From Termitomyces sp. T153 (taxonomy: Eukaryota > Basidiomycota > Agaricomycetes > Agaricales > Lyophyllaceae): DNA of 64,000 nt. The DNA lies in assembly GCA_018296165.2 (NCBI GenBank), contig JACKQL020000111.1:91114-155113 (forward strand). The letters are read 5' to 3'. Every line of letters starts with the position of its first letter. Position 1 is the stretch's first letter. The notes below the pieces were generated by a model, which did no database searches, was not told the origin of the DNA, and saw nothing but the letters and a program-made list of their open reading frames with translations. The position numbers and the translations under genes were made by a program. This document shows, one piece after another, positions 35,848 to 46,975 of the stretch.

Positions 35848-36270
35848 TTAGGAGAACCATGAATCATCATCATTCATTACGTGCCTTGCCTTGCTCCTCC
35901 CACCAAGCCGACTCAGCAAACCCCTCGCCCTCGCATACTCCATATCCTCCTCACTCAAATCCTCCCACACATCACCCACGTCCTTCTCCTTCGTACCACC
36001 CTCTGCACTTCCATTCACTCCTGAACGAGTATCAGCCCCAAGATCCCAAGATTCCGTGTACTCAATCGCGGGCGGCGTAGGCGTCAACTTAAGATTCAAC
36101 GACACCCTCACGCTTTTTATCCTTTTCATCTGAGAAGTAGGTGGTTGTGATTCTTCGGCACCCACCGCAGCTCCGGTCTGCGTATCCGTCAATGTTTTTT
36201 TCACCCTCGGGTCTACATTTTTATTACAAATCACTGTACGGTATAATCTTTCTAGGCGCCTAGTCACCAA
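35848..36270 (-). CDS. Hypothetical protein with acidic C-terminus
   Basis: A 140-residue frame runs from an ATG at 36270. The middle is KSVRVSLNLKLTPTPPAIEY and the end is acidic and helical (WEDLSEEDMEYARARGLLSR), followed by LGGRSKARHV. I do not recognise a family. The composition and the mix of basic, Pro-rich and acidic parts look like a nuclear or scaffold protein tail. It may be the spliced end of a longer gene, because a GT occurs right after the NKNVDP segment. It keeps CpG and shows no internal stop. It is divergent to the SUMO-like gene, about 210 bases apart. Confidence 0.4.
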   Translation of the reverse strand: MVTRRLERLYRTVICNKNVDPRVKKTLTDTQTGAAVGAEESQPPTSQMKRIKSVRVSLNLKLTPTPPAIEYTESWDLGADTRSGVNGSAEGGTKEKDVGDVWEDLSEEDMEYARARGLLSRLGGRSKARHVMNDDDSWFS

Positions 36271-36480
36271 ACAAGGAAATCAATTATGTACATAATTCGA
36301 TGAGCATGATTTTCGGCCATTGTCCCGTCCTTGTAACTGACCACATTTTGTGTGCCTCGCAAGATTGAACAGCCTCGCCAAGTCGACGCCTTCCAGCGCC
36401 CTCTACTGTTCATTTATCTCGGTACCTCACTAGAGTGTTTTTGATCTCTCTCTAAAAGTTTGTGAGGGGACTCGCGACGC

Positions 36481-37120
36481 ATGGACTCCCCAGAAACGTA
36501 CGTTGAACTACCCGCAGAAGAAGAAGCAAGAATGTCGGACAATTAGGCGTCACAGGACTTGTCGCAGGAGGACGTCGAGTCTGAGGATGTGAATAGCACA
36601 TCTCCGTCAAGGTCTGGTTCTTGGCTTGGATTTGTTGTTGGAGCCCCCCGTACTTCTGACTGCGGCCCATGGCTGGCTCTGTCTCAAGTTTCGCACACGA
36701 TCTGAATCTCACAGCGATATAACTGACTCGTCTCGTTTCAGTAGGTCGTGAGCTCGACGGGCGACAAGTTGTTCTTCAAGATTAAGCGTAGCACCAAGCT
36801 AAGAAAGCTTCAATTCGCGTATGCGGACAAAGTTGACGTTGGCAGCATTTGGTAACTCGTTTTTTCCTCTCACTGACAACTTTGGTCTCTGCACACTCAC
36901 CACGCTGTCACCTGTGGAGGTTAACTGATTTGTTGTCGTTTAGGATTTTGTATGACGGCAGCCGGATAAGCGGAAGATACTCCTACAAGCCTTGATATGG
37001 AAGACAACGGTTCGTTCCTCCTTTCTGTCCTGCTTGCGCCTCTGACCCTCATTCCATAAACACGATCAATGTCATGGTGGCACGTATGTTCCCCCTCCCA
37101 TACGACATTTTGCTCTTGAC
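36481..37120 (+). pseudogene. SUMO-like (Smt3 family) ubiquitin-fold gene, broken
   Basis: SUMO is a small modifier joined to lysines of nuclear proteins. The usual start is recognisable as MSDN at 36532, followed by a TAG at 36544-36546, then ASQDLSQEDVESEDV. The ubiquitin fold follows in later exons: GDKLFFKIKRSTKLRKLQFAY (about 36759-36820), FLYDGSRI-type sequence near 36945-36970, then in another frame DTPTSLDMEDN, and after another intron TINVMV (about 37066-37083). GT..AG introns fit between these blocks. The stop, the frame change inside the fourth block and the missing di-glycine end make it non-functional. A longer ATG at 36481 is in the same frame as MSDN and does not help. Confidence 0.82.
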
Positions 37121-38119
37121 TAATCAACATAAATAGAGGTCAGTGGCTCTGCATGACTAGGGGCGTATTCGTGCTTTCAGATCATTCTTGTGCTCTCAAT
37201 ATCATAATCAAATTCTCAAAGTTGTATCCTCTATTCTACATCATCATTATTACCACAGACAAAATATGGGTTTTCATTTCATTTTTACTTGCAATATTCT
37301 TTTAGCTTAGAAAATGAATCAACCCTTTTAAGTTGTACAACAGATGCCGCGAAGTGTGAGCTGTTCAATTATCCAATGGCTACAATTACAGAAAATTTAA
37401 GATTGATTTCTGATTCATCTCATCAGTATAATATCTATGATCATGACGCTGGTTATGAACCATTCCAACTTTTTCATAATGGAGTGATCAAGAAAGGCTT
37501 GTAACCCACCAGAACATGCTACAATCTCTTTGATGTAAGAGAATTTTTTTGCTCCTAGGCATCCTCCAAAGGGGTTACAAAACACTGAAAGGCCAATTAC
37601 AGTGCTGCAACCTCTTGGGATAGTAATTTGACACAGTCCTTATTCTCTCAGACCATCATGGGACCAATCTGTGCAACATCTACCTTTTTCCTATCAGAAT
37701 GTCGACCAATGTTTTTTTTTGAAATGTATAGCCATTACCTCTCACATAATTGAAATTTTCCAATGTTGCTGGAAGGAATGATGACCCTAGAAGGTGGCAG
37801 GACTTGGAAACTGTCAAGTTTGATGTGCATGACTTGAGGGTTCAATGTAATGGGATTGTTATGGGTTGTGTGGCTTATAGTATACCACTCATAGGTTAGA
37901 ACCAGTTATTGATTCTGTACTATGAGAGTGTAAGTAAGGCACTGCTTTACATGATACAAACAATACAATGAAACAGCAGTGTTATGTGATGCTGACACAT
38001 TACAAATAAATAAGTACTGTGCATTATGGTATTGTAATAATGTAAATAGGAGGTTGGTAGGATGCTCCATTACATATACCCCTTTGAAACCATTGGTCTT
38101 ACATATGGGTAGAAAATGA
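37121..38119. other. CpG-poor repeat DNA, nothing recognised
   Basis: From about 37,150 the CpG signal is lost again. A plus-strand frame (37289-37504) and scattered short frames show no domain. The AT-rich stretch with ATTATGGTATTGTAATAATG near 38020 has no assigned role. Confidence 0.5.
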
Positions 38120-38570
38120 CATGTGTGGGGGGCGATACAGCATCCCACCAACAAAACAGCACGAGAGCCAATTGTTGGTTTACCAGGTGAAACAATCTTA
38201 CAGTATCAAATTGAGATTCCATGCCAGTGCATGTGCCCAAGTACATGTACCAGTGGCCAATGGGGGCAGGTACTTTGTCCATGCATAGTCACATCAATTG
38301 GTGAACTACTATATGCAGAAGACTGGATGGATCAGGAAAGGATCTTTGTTCTTCCTGAGGTCCTGGACAGGCCAGAAAAACACTGGTTTTGGCATTATGT
38401 CTTGCAATATAATTGTGCATAACAGCAGTGGATATCCAAAGATGTCATTATCAAATTGTACAATCAGTTTGTGAGTCTGTCAACCATGCAGGATACCTGG
38501 AAGACCTTTTATGCTGCTTCATATGCTGAGAAACTTGGCATGCAAGGATTTTAAATACATTGATTGCTGA
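38120..38570 (+). pseudogene. Unidentified mobile-element-like coding remnant
   Basis: The plus strand reads almost continuously from about 38123 to 38553 with a single stop at about 38420. It includes IPCQCMCPSTCTSGQWGQVL, EDWMDQERIFVLPEV, HWFWHYVLQYN and TWKTFYAASYAEKLGMQGF. The density of W, C and Y and the open reading suggest a real protein relic. I do not recognise the family. It lies in CpG-depleted DNA, so it is more likely element-encoded than a host gene. Confidence 0.4.
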
Positions 38571-39599
38571 CCATGCTCAGAATATGGCAATATATCCTGA
38601 TGCATGGACAATTCGCAAAAGTTTTTGGAAGGGAATCCCTCAGGATATGTGAAAGGGATTAATCTGTGACAAAGGAGTATCTCATCATTCCAAGTGTTGC
38701 CTTTAGCTATATTTTTGGGTTACTTACCTTCACATTCCATTCATCCTGACTTGCCTAGGTCACTAGGTCACTAAGAACGTTGCTTACTAACATTGTCCTT
38801 CTGGTCTAAGTCTTGCAACTCTAAAGCTTCTTCTTTCACTCTGCTAACACCTTTGTTATCCCTAGTGTCTCCCTAGTTTAGCTCTGCTGTAAGGGGATGA
38901 GTGTTCTGCAGATAAATCCAATGGAAGGCAAGCAGACACAAGCAACAAGCAAGAGTCAAAGGAGCATGAAGCAGCTAAGAGTTGGGCAAGGGGCAAGCAT
39001 AGCAAGCCAAATGTGAGTAACAATGCTGGAGCTATTACAGTTGGATCAATGGATAGGCCAGAAAAATACTGCTATTGTTCAGTTAGAGGATATTCCATCC
39101 TACTGACTGGCTTATATACTACATCCATGGCTATGCTATGACTAATGCTATCTGTGGCAAGTGGCCCAGGTATGCTAAGCAGTCATGACTAACAATATGT
39201 CAAAAGGAGAAATAGAGTCCAATGATCACAAAGTGCTGACTAATACTGACTGGAGGGTACAGGAGCTTGGCAGCCAGTTGATGGGATGTGCTAGAGAAGA
39301 TGCTACACCTATGACTAAGGCTGGGTAGAGTTGGAGTTACCCATCAGAGTTGCCCAACAGGGTCATCCCCTTACATCTGCTAGTGACCTCTGTCTGGCAA
39401 CTTTGTATTCACTCTAGCTGTGTATACCAACAGAGTCCCCTCTTCTCACTACACTTTTCTACCGACTTCATGTGAGTGACTTAGTGCTCTCTATACTAAA
39501 CCAGGTTCTCTGCAACCTAGCTCTGCTCACACCCTCATTTATATAGTCTGTTGTGACAAGCTATGATCCATGCCTTTAGCATGGACCTATAGCTCTTGC
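38571..39599. other. CpG-poor DNA without a recognisable gene
   Basis: There are only short frames. Direct short repeats such as TCACTAGGTCACTAAG (38760) occur. No LTR ends or coding domains are seen. Confidence 0.5.
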
Positions 39600-39830
39600 T
39601 AAGTCCCAGACCCAACTTCACCTTGTTTGGTTAGGTCTTTGTATTTTGTCAACTCAATAATGCTGAGATACAGACCCTATCTCACTATGTTTGGTTAGGT
39701 CTTTGTATTTTGTCAACTCAATGCTGAGATTGAGACCTAACCTCACTACATTCAATTAGGTCTTTGTATTTTGCCAACTCAATGCTGACATCCAGACCCA
39801 ACCTCTTGTCCACTCAGGTCTTTCATGTTA
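39600..39830. repeat. Minisatellite, unit about 62 bp, four units
   Basis: TTAGGTCTTTGTATTTTG occurs at 39631, 39694 and 39756, and a weaker copy (CAGGTCTTTCATG) follows near 39816. The rest of the unit reads CAACTCAATGCTGAGATCC and AGACCCAACCTCACTATG. A further isolated half unit lies at about 39991-40050 (GCTGAAATCCAGACC .. TTGGTTAGGT). Confidence 0.82.
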
Positions 39831-40050
39831 TTGATAAGAGTTCCTCAATATAGTAATCAAGATTGTCATATAAATGGAGCTTTCCCACTCATCTCTTTCA
39901 CTATCTATGCTGACTTTGGTCTTTCTTTTTTCAATCAATGTGTTGATAGCCCTGTCATTGTCAATGTCAGTAGATGTAAGTCTACAACATAATGCTGAAA
40001 TCCAGACCAAACCTCACTTCACTTGGTTAGGTTTTCAATATTCCAACTCT

Positions 40051-40774
40051 TCCAAGTGATGATCATTCAATAGATCATCTTTCATATACTTGAAAATTTA
40101 GTATTATTGATGAATCAAAGTCTCCTCCACCTTCTGTCTTCTTATTACTCCTATACTTTGAAGAGCAGGTTGAACAAATTTTGGACCAAAATATACTAAA
40201 GAGAAAGAAGTTAGGGAAAGTACCCCAAATAATGAGATATTCACAATCTCAGCTATGGTATTACTAAGTGGTACTAATACTTAGCAATTAGACCTTTGAC
40301 TTTATCCTTTCTTAAAGTGCTGACAATGCTCTATCTAATCAAGATTTATTACACATTACACATCTGTTTTCTTCAACTCAATATATTTGACATACAATCA
40401 TCTAATCACAAACCATACACCTTCATATCAGAAACCCTTTGGATCCTCAGCAATAGGACCTAGCATACAGCTATCAGCTATTCTGTCTATTCAAACATAC
40501 ATATATGTCATAGTGGTCAGCAAAAAACCTCCTATTCTAGTCCCTTGACAGAGGTCCATCAAATTTACACATGCCTTCTCCAGCTTATTCCATCTCAAAG
40601 CAATCTTCAATGTTCTCTTCATCAATGGTTCCAGTAGCATGTTTGTAAAGGAGGACAGCACACAGTGACAAGGACTTTACTCAGCTAATGTACAGGTATA
40701 CCATGCACAGTGGATGTCTCTCAAAAAGAGAAAGAGCCTGAGGACACCTGCAGGACTAGATGAGGATGTTTGAC
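40051..40774. other. CpG-poor spacer before the LINE fragment
   Basis: No gene is visible. It is AT-rich with short frames. The last roughly 100 bases may belong to the LINE upstream of the part that can be recognised. Confidence 0.45.
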
Positions 40775-41424
40775 TAATGACAGAAGCCATGAAAGAAGCC
40801 ATCAAGAAGTCTGTACAAGAGAAGAAGCCATCCAACAAGGCCAAGCTCTGATGGACAACCAAGCTAACAGAGATGGCAAAGAGATGGGAGGTTCTGCAAA
40901 AACAGGTAAAAGTACACAAAGAGGAATGGGGCAAACAATCTGCAGAAGTTAATAGGAAACTCCAAAAAAACACTAACTATTTCAGGAACCTATTCACACT
41001 AAGACTGGGTTGAAGAGATGCTTGGAAATGTGGAACCAGACAACATCTGGCAGTTCTGCAATTGGTCCAATGGCATAAGAAACTACCTGTTCCAGGCAAT
41101 TAAGAGGAATGGGCAAGAACCAGCAGTAACACACAAGGATGAATGTGATGCCCTACAAGAGGCCCTCTTCAAACCACTGCCACCATTAGAAAACAACAAA
41201 TTTCCAGATTTCTTGGAACATGAAGCAGGGGACATCAAGCATGTTCCAATCACATGCACAGAGATAAAAGAAGCCATATTCCACCAGAGGACACAAAAGG
41301 CACCCAGCAAAAGCCAACAACTATTTATGGCAATGTGGTAGGCATGGGAGGCAGAAGAGTGTGTGGAGACAGGCCACCACTCCATATCATGGAAACACAC
41401 AGTTGCAGTCATGCTGAGGAAACC
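40775..41424 (+). pseudogene. LINE (non-LTR retrotransposon) polyprotein fragment
   Basis: This is the linker between endonuclease and reverse transcriptase and the first RT block of a LINE. The plus strand reads EAIKKSVQEKKPSNKAKL, a TGA in place of a tryptophan codon, TTKLTEMAKRWEVLQKQV, WGKQSAEVNRKL and NYFRNLF. After a frame change near 41000 come GNVEPDNIWQFCNWSNGIRN, PAVTHKDECDALQEALF, and EIKEAIFHQRTQKAPSKSQQL. The end VAVMLRKP matches the conserved RT block in which lysine-proline precedes the missing part. It is cut at 41424 by the LTR of a minus-strand chromovirus. Confidence 0.8.
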
Positions 41425-41791
41425 TGTAAGGGCAACCTGCAGGGCAGCAGATCTGAGTCATGCAGCTAGCAGAGAGGAATCCAAAATATATTAGCAAGTA
41501 GACAATGTTACAACAGTAACTAATCACCTAGCAGAGGGGAATCTAAAAAGAACAAGTCTAAGGATCCCCACTGCTTAGTGTGGTGTATCAGTGGGTGGTG
41601 GAGGCATGGGAACAGCTGTACAGATGACTGAAGCTACTCTTAACTCTAGAAAAGTAATTGATGAGGTAATATGGAAAGTCTTGCAGGTCTCCAGAGATTT
41701 CTAGAGGTCTGGAGTGAGCTCTGGAGACATCAAGTAAGCTGTGGAGGTGTTGGAACAAGCTACAGAGGTCAGAAATGAAAGTCCCCTGACA
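41425..41791 (-). repeat. 3' LTR (family A type) of a minus-strand chromovirus
   Basis: The 367 bases start TGTAAGGGCAACC and end CCCTGACA on the plus strand. They are followed by the complement of a polypurine tract (ttaccccctctt). It matches 3374-3742 and 59708-60076. It interrupts the LINE reading frame at LRKP. Confidence 0.86.
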
Positions 41792-42166
41792 TTACCCCCT
41801 CTTGAGTGTGTGGTGTCTCAACATGCAGGGTAGGAAGAGTTCTGGATTGCTTGGTCCACTGAGGAGATGGGTTAGATTCCTTGGATAGTGTGCAGTGCAT
41901 CTGGGTGCCTCCAATGGAACTTCCAGATAAGCCCCAGGGCATGCACGTTCTTCCATAGTTTCCAGGAGATTTCCTTGATTCTGTACCCCTTCCACTTCAC
42001 ATTGTACTATAGTCATTGCTGGATTAGATGACTATCCAGGATCTCCTCCACCTCATACTCATTGTTGTCAACCACCACTGGAGGTGGTGGGGGTGGCAGA
42101 CACTGCTCTAGAATAGGGTCTTTTGGGGCCAGAGACAACTTGAACACATTGAACACTGGATGGAGC
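41792..42166 (-). pseudogene. Chromodomain end of a minus-strand chromovirus
   Basis: The minus strand reads VFNVFKLSLAPKDPIL (about 42160), then NNEYEVEEILDS, a broken middle with WKGYRIKEISW, and HALGLIWKFHWRHPDALHTIQG near the polypurine tract. This is the integrase tail plus chromodomain of family A. It is interrupted at 42166 by a solo LTR and continues at 44189. Confidence 0.82.
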
Positions 42167-44188
42167 TGTCATAACCCACTCCCACACCTCCAGACCTCCC
42201 CCCAGGACACATTGCACCTCTGAGAGCACTCCCCAATATTTTCCCAACTCACCCCAACCTTTGTCAACCCATGGCACCCACCCCAGCTATTTCTGATGCT
42301 TTTCCAGCAAACCCCAACAATCCCTGGCAAATTCTGACACATTCTCTGTGAGCCTCCTCAGCTCCTCCTCTAGCTTATAAGGCCCCAAACCTTGCCAACA
42401 CTTCCCCTGGCACAGACACACATTGTCTGACCACTCCCATAACCTATATGACTCCTCCAAAGTTCCTGACAACTGCAGGATGGACTGCATTTTTATCAGA
42501 ATATCACTGCAGCCAGCTCTCCAATCAGACCCAACACCTGTTGACCCCACATGGCTCCAACAAGCCCTGCCATTGCTCTCCCAACCCCTGAAGAGTGTCC
42601 AGTAGTTAGTATAAGTTGTAGAGTAGCTCCTTGTACTCTAGTCTTGATATTGCATTAACAGGTTATTTGTGTCTTGTATTTCTCTCTGTTTCTTCTCTGT
42701 TTCTATTTCTAGCCTTGAATCTATTTCTTCTCTCAGTTCTGTCTTGTCTTGTCTCTGTCTTGCCTTGACTGTCTCTGTTTTCTTTATCTTTCCTAAGTCC
42801 CTTTCACCTCCAACATTGATATGATGTTGTCACACTATTGGGAACATAATAAACACCAGAAGTCAAAACAAACATTTATTAAGGCTGAAAACTGTAAGCC
42901 TCCTAGTAAAACAAGTTTGAGCAACATCATCCCTTTAAATACACCAGAAGGAATACAGAACAGGATAGGACAAGGACTATACTAGACTATACACTCAATG
43001 ATAGTCCAATCACTGTAATGGAAGGGAAAGCATGGGACTGGCAAAAGCACCTGAGTGGCATCAATTCTGGCAAGATCTAGATCTGATCTAAGAATAACCA
43101 GATTGGAATGTTGACTGAAAGGAGGTAAAGGGGAAATGAATGAGAACCTGAATGGGAAAGAACCTGAAAGGGGAAGAATATGAAATGAATAAAGGAAGAT
43201 GAATGGAATGAAGGGAAGGGAAAGGAAGATGATTGGAAGAACCTGAATGGCAAAGAATCTGAATGGAGAAGAATATGAAATAAATAAAGGAAGAAGAAGG
43301 GAAGAAACTGAATAGGGAAGAATATGAATGGAAGAAATACAAAGGAGGGAGAGATAAATGAGGAAAATAGAAGCTAAGAATGCAAAAGAGGAATGATGGA
43401 ACCAGGAACTGGCCTGTGGCACTGAAACAGGCATGCCAAAAGGGAGGATTAGAATAACAGTTATGAATAAGGGGCTGGAAAGTATGGAATCAAAAGTCAC
43501 ATGTAGGGAGTGGTTTGTGCACTGTAGAAAGAGGTATAAATAGCCCAAGTAGAGTAGCAAATAGACAGGCAATTAATAGGCAAAGGCTTGGTGGTTCCCA
43601 GGGAGTGAATCACTTAGGCTGGAGTTTGTTGAAACCCCTCTGCATTCAGAATAGAAATATTTTGAAAGTAAAACCACCTCAACTTCAAGCATTTACCAAG
43701 ACATCAGTGTGGAATTGGAGTAGACTTCCTAAGTCTTCAAGGAAGCCCCAGAACTATCAGTATTACTCTAACCCAGTACTACAATGTCATTACAAACTCC
43801 ACACATGCACTACAACCTTCAAACATTCTTATGGCAACTCCAGACCTCATGCTTTGCTTGGCCCTGGAACCCATCAGTCTTGATTGATCCCCCATCAAAC
43901 TCTAGCTATGCTCCCATCACTTGCAAAGCCTCTGCCTACTCCACAGTTCATTTGCATGCCTACAAACTTGTTCCTGATGCCTGCCCAAGCCTAACATTTA
44001 ATATACTTGGTCTTAGACTTTTCTGGACAACTCTGGACTTGCTTAGACCAATTCCCCAGATCTTCTCTCACAAGTCCCTGCATCCTGCACCATCCCTGAA
44101 GTGCTAGGTTATAAGCACAGGATATCACATCTGCCTAGTAAGGACTCACTCAGTGTAGATGAGCCCCTATAGTTAGCAGAACCTGACA
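42167..44188 (+). mobile_element. Solo LTR of family B with a nested solo LTR of family C
   Basis: It starts TGTCATAACCC and ends AACCTGACA, with GGAGC directly before (42162-42166) and directly after (44189-44193), so it is a solo LTR with an exact target duplication. Without the nested 967-base LTR C it is about 1,055 bases long. It matches minus-strand LTRs at 50298-51332, 57614-58762 and 60272-61166. Transcript-start segment AGTCTTGATATTG lies at 42640, shortly after AGTATAAG (42609). It sits inside the integrase/chromodomain junction of a minus-strand family A element. Confidence 0.9.
42817..43783 (-). mobile_element. Solo LTR of family C nested in LTR B
   Basis: On the plus strand it runs TGATATGATGTTGTCAC to CAGTACTACA. 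Its reverse complement matches 27041-28044 throughout, including the TATA box (GGTATAAATAG near 43531), the GAACCTGAATGGGAA-type purine repeats and TTTATTAAGG near the end. The flanks (CCAACAT and ATGTCATTAC) do not give a clean 5-bp duplication, although LTR B sequence resumes directly on both sides. Confidence 0.85.
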
Positions 44189-44765
44189 GGAGCTGGCACA
44201 TTCCTGCAGGAAGCCAGAGTCAATAGGCTAGGGGCCCTACCTGTTGTTCCACTGTAAAAGGTTCCAGTTGGTGATACAAGAGCTTTTCCAATTGTCAAGT
44301 AGTTGTAATATTGAGTCATCCAGGTAGACTTGATCTTTGGGCTGGTATTTGGATGCTGGGGTCCTTCTATGGTTGTAGTATTGCACCATGTGACTTTGCA
44401 AGAGCTGTCCAGGCCTCCTTCTGTGACTTCTTCATCTGGTCCACAAACTTGCTTACTGATTCATTTTCCAAGGGCTGGGCCCAGAATTCAAAACCCATGT
44501 GTGGGTGCCATCCAGTGTTGAGGAAAAAGAGGGAAACTTGGGTGAACACATGAACATGGTTGTTGTACTGGAACTCTGCATCAGGGAGGAGTTCATCCCA
44601 ATCATCCTTGCATTCATTATAGAAGTGGCAGAGGTACTGCTTCAACTCCTGGTTTACACATTCAGTCTGGCTGTTGAACTGTGGGTGGTAGGCTATGGAG
44701 GTGTGGAGCTTTACACTGAGTAGTTGGTAGAGCTCCCTGGTGAAGTTGGCTATGAACTGGTCAAA
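44189..44765 (-). pseudogene. Family A integrase, C-terminal half
   Basis: The minus strand reads FIANFTRELYQLLSVKLHTS, YHPQFNSQTECVNQELKQY, DWDELLPDAEFQYNN and MGFEFWAQPLENESVSKF. It parallels the integrases at 4.5 and 28.7 kb. At the high end it joins directly to a different integrase (family B) at about 44765 within one reading frame, so the two halves come from different lineages or a large deletion has fused them. Confidence 0.8.
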
Positions 44766-45240
44766 GTCTTCAGAGTTGGGGAGTTCAACAATATGATCCA
44801 TTGAGATCAAGGGCCAGGAGCATTGACCACACAGGCTGTGGGGGCAGTGGTGGGGTACTTTGGCTTGAAGACAAGGTTTGCAAGCCCTTACATATTACAT
44901 AACATTCTTCTTCATTCCTGGCCAAAAGTAAGTCTGGGAGATGAGTTCAAGAGTTTTATAAATTCCTGGGTGCCCTCAGAGTTTGTGGTCATGGTGCTGC
45001 CAAAGTATGTCAAGACAAATGGACTTGTGATCTGGGGCATAAATTTGTCCACTCCAGAGTAGGAGGCAGTGGTCCAGAGACAGCATAAAGAGGTTGTCAG
45101 TATTTGACTCATTGGTGGGGTTGTTGTGGGGGTTGTGCTGGGTGAAGAAGGAGTCCAGGAGTGAGTTTCTGATTTGGTGGAGGATTCCTTCATCATTTAA
45201 AATCAGCACAGCATGCAAATGCTCAAGAGGGATTACCACT
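44766..45240 (-). pseudogene. Family B integrase, N-terminal half
   Basis: Downstream of RNase H the minus strand reads a GHPGIYKTLELISQTYFWPG zinc-binding type segment (about 44970-44910), ACKPCLQAK and the start of the catalytic core SMDHIVELPNSEDFD with the first catalytic Asp. The core then breaks into the family A integrase. Before it lies a low-complexity Thr/Pro-rich connection (SPSTTPTTTPP). Confidence 0.75.
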
Positions 45241-46975
45241 CAATGATTGAACATGTTCTGTGCAGCTTCAAATGACTTCTTTGGATACACATTGGACCTC
45301 TGAGTGAGTGCATCAGGCTTTGCACTGAGTTTCCCAGAGCAGTAGTGAATAGTGAAGTTGTACTCCAAGAGGGTTTTGGACCAACCAGCTTGACAGCAGC
45401 TGAGCTGTTTCATAGTTGTGAAGTACTGCAAATTGTTATGGTCAGAGTAGACTGGAATGTGGTGTGGAGATCCTTCAAGGTAGGCCCTCCACTGGTGGAA
45501 GGCTTTAACAATCATGAGGAGTTCTTTGTTGTAGATATTGTAGTTGAGCTCCACACAGCTGGAAAAGTATTCTGGCAATGGTGTAGTCAGAGGCATTGCA
45601 TTCAAGTACAATTAGCAGGGAGGGGTCAAAATAACAGAGGATTGGAGCAGAGGTGAAGGCTTTTTTGAGGAGGAGGAACATGCTTTGGCACTTGCTGTCC
45701 CAATCCCAAGGGGTTCCTTTCTGCATAAGTAGGTTGAGGGGTTTGGTGATTCTGGAGTAGTTGTCAATGAATCAGCAATAAAAATTAGCAAACCCCAGAA
45801 ATGACTGTACCTCCTTGACATTCTGCAGTGGGGACTGGTTGAGGATGGCTTTGACCTTGGTGGGGTCCATGCATATGCCATTGGAAGTGGCAATAACTGC
45901 AAGCTATTTGACCTCCATTATATGGAAAGAGCATTTCTTGGGTTTGGTGTGTAGGTGGTATTCTTGGAGTTGTTCTAGGATGTGGTGGACATGCCCCAAG
46001 TGCTCATTCAATGAATTCAAGTAGATCAGGATGTTGTCCAGGTATACAATAACAAAGACATTGTTCATGTTGTGGAAGATATTGTCCATGAAGTACTGGA
46101 AGTCATTTCAAAGGGCATTCCTAGGTACTGAAAGAGGCCATAGCAAGCATGAAAGGTGGTCTTCCATTTATGTTCTAGAGCAATATGGAAATTGTTGTAG
46201 CCAGAGCAGAAGTCTATTGTTGTGCAGATCTTGGTGCTGCGGAGGCAGTCAACAAGGCCATAATCAAGGTGAGGGGATACCAGTTCTTTATAGTGACTTT
46301 GTTGAGTTCTTAGTAATCAACACAAAGTCTGAGTAATCCATCCTTTTTCTTGATGAATAGGACCAGAGCACTAGCAGCAGAGATTGATGGGCATATGAAG
46401 CCTTTGCCAAGCATGTCATTGAGATAATCTTTCAGGGCCCAGAGCTCAATTTTGGACATATTGTAGATTTTGCCAAATGGGGAGGAGGTACCTTCTTTGA
46501 GATCAATCATGCTGTCGTAGGAATGATGCAGCAGAAGTTCTTTTCCACTTCCTTCAGAGAACATGTCAGTGAATCCATAATACTCTGGGGAAACTACTTC
46601 ATATAGGATCTTCTCCTCAGTTGTGCATTCCAGTGGAGTAGTTTCTATACAGAGGTATTCTTCTAGTAGAGTTGGCATGATCTGCAGGTGGAAGGTGGGG
46701 GTGCCATCTTGTAAAATGCATGCAAAGGGGATGGCATCACTGATTTTGAAGTTGAGGTCTCCAGGAATGATAGGAGTGGCCAACAGAGTGGTTGTGGCTA
46801 GTCCAGAGCAGTGGTGGGGTTGTTTGGAGAGGTTGGGTGTCATTGGTTGGAGTACTGCAGACCTTTGTATCAATTCTGGGGTATGTTGGGGGGCAGCCAT
46901 TATGATTTGCTTGAGGGTGATTCATTGCCATTGAGAGTTGAAGGGCTCTGAGCTGCTCTAGAGGTGCTGGCATTG
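45241..46975 (-). pseudogene. Family B reverse transcriptase and RNase H
   Basis: The minus strand reads a pre-RT segment with EYYGFTDMFSEGSGKELL and FGKIYNMSKIELWALKDYL (46600-46420), then ALVLFIKKKDGLLRLCVDY, a broken palm, YLDNILIYLNSLNEHL (about 46045-46000, second catalytic Asp replaced by Asn at 46033-46035), [13 protein letters not shown], RNase H with ECNASDYTIARILFQ, YNIYNKELLMIVKAF, YTDHNNL-like YSDHNNLQYF and FTIHYCSGKLSAKPDALT. Several stops and frame changes interrupt it. The sequence differs clearly from family A pol. It is closer to the Tf1/sushi-like type in the SEG-KELP-HR-YD start. Confidence 0.85.

Noticed and set aside
39600..40050. Repeat array considered as a CRISPR-like array
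   Set aside because: Units are directly adjacent without unique spacers of constant length, and the sequence is eukaryotic. It is a minisatellite.
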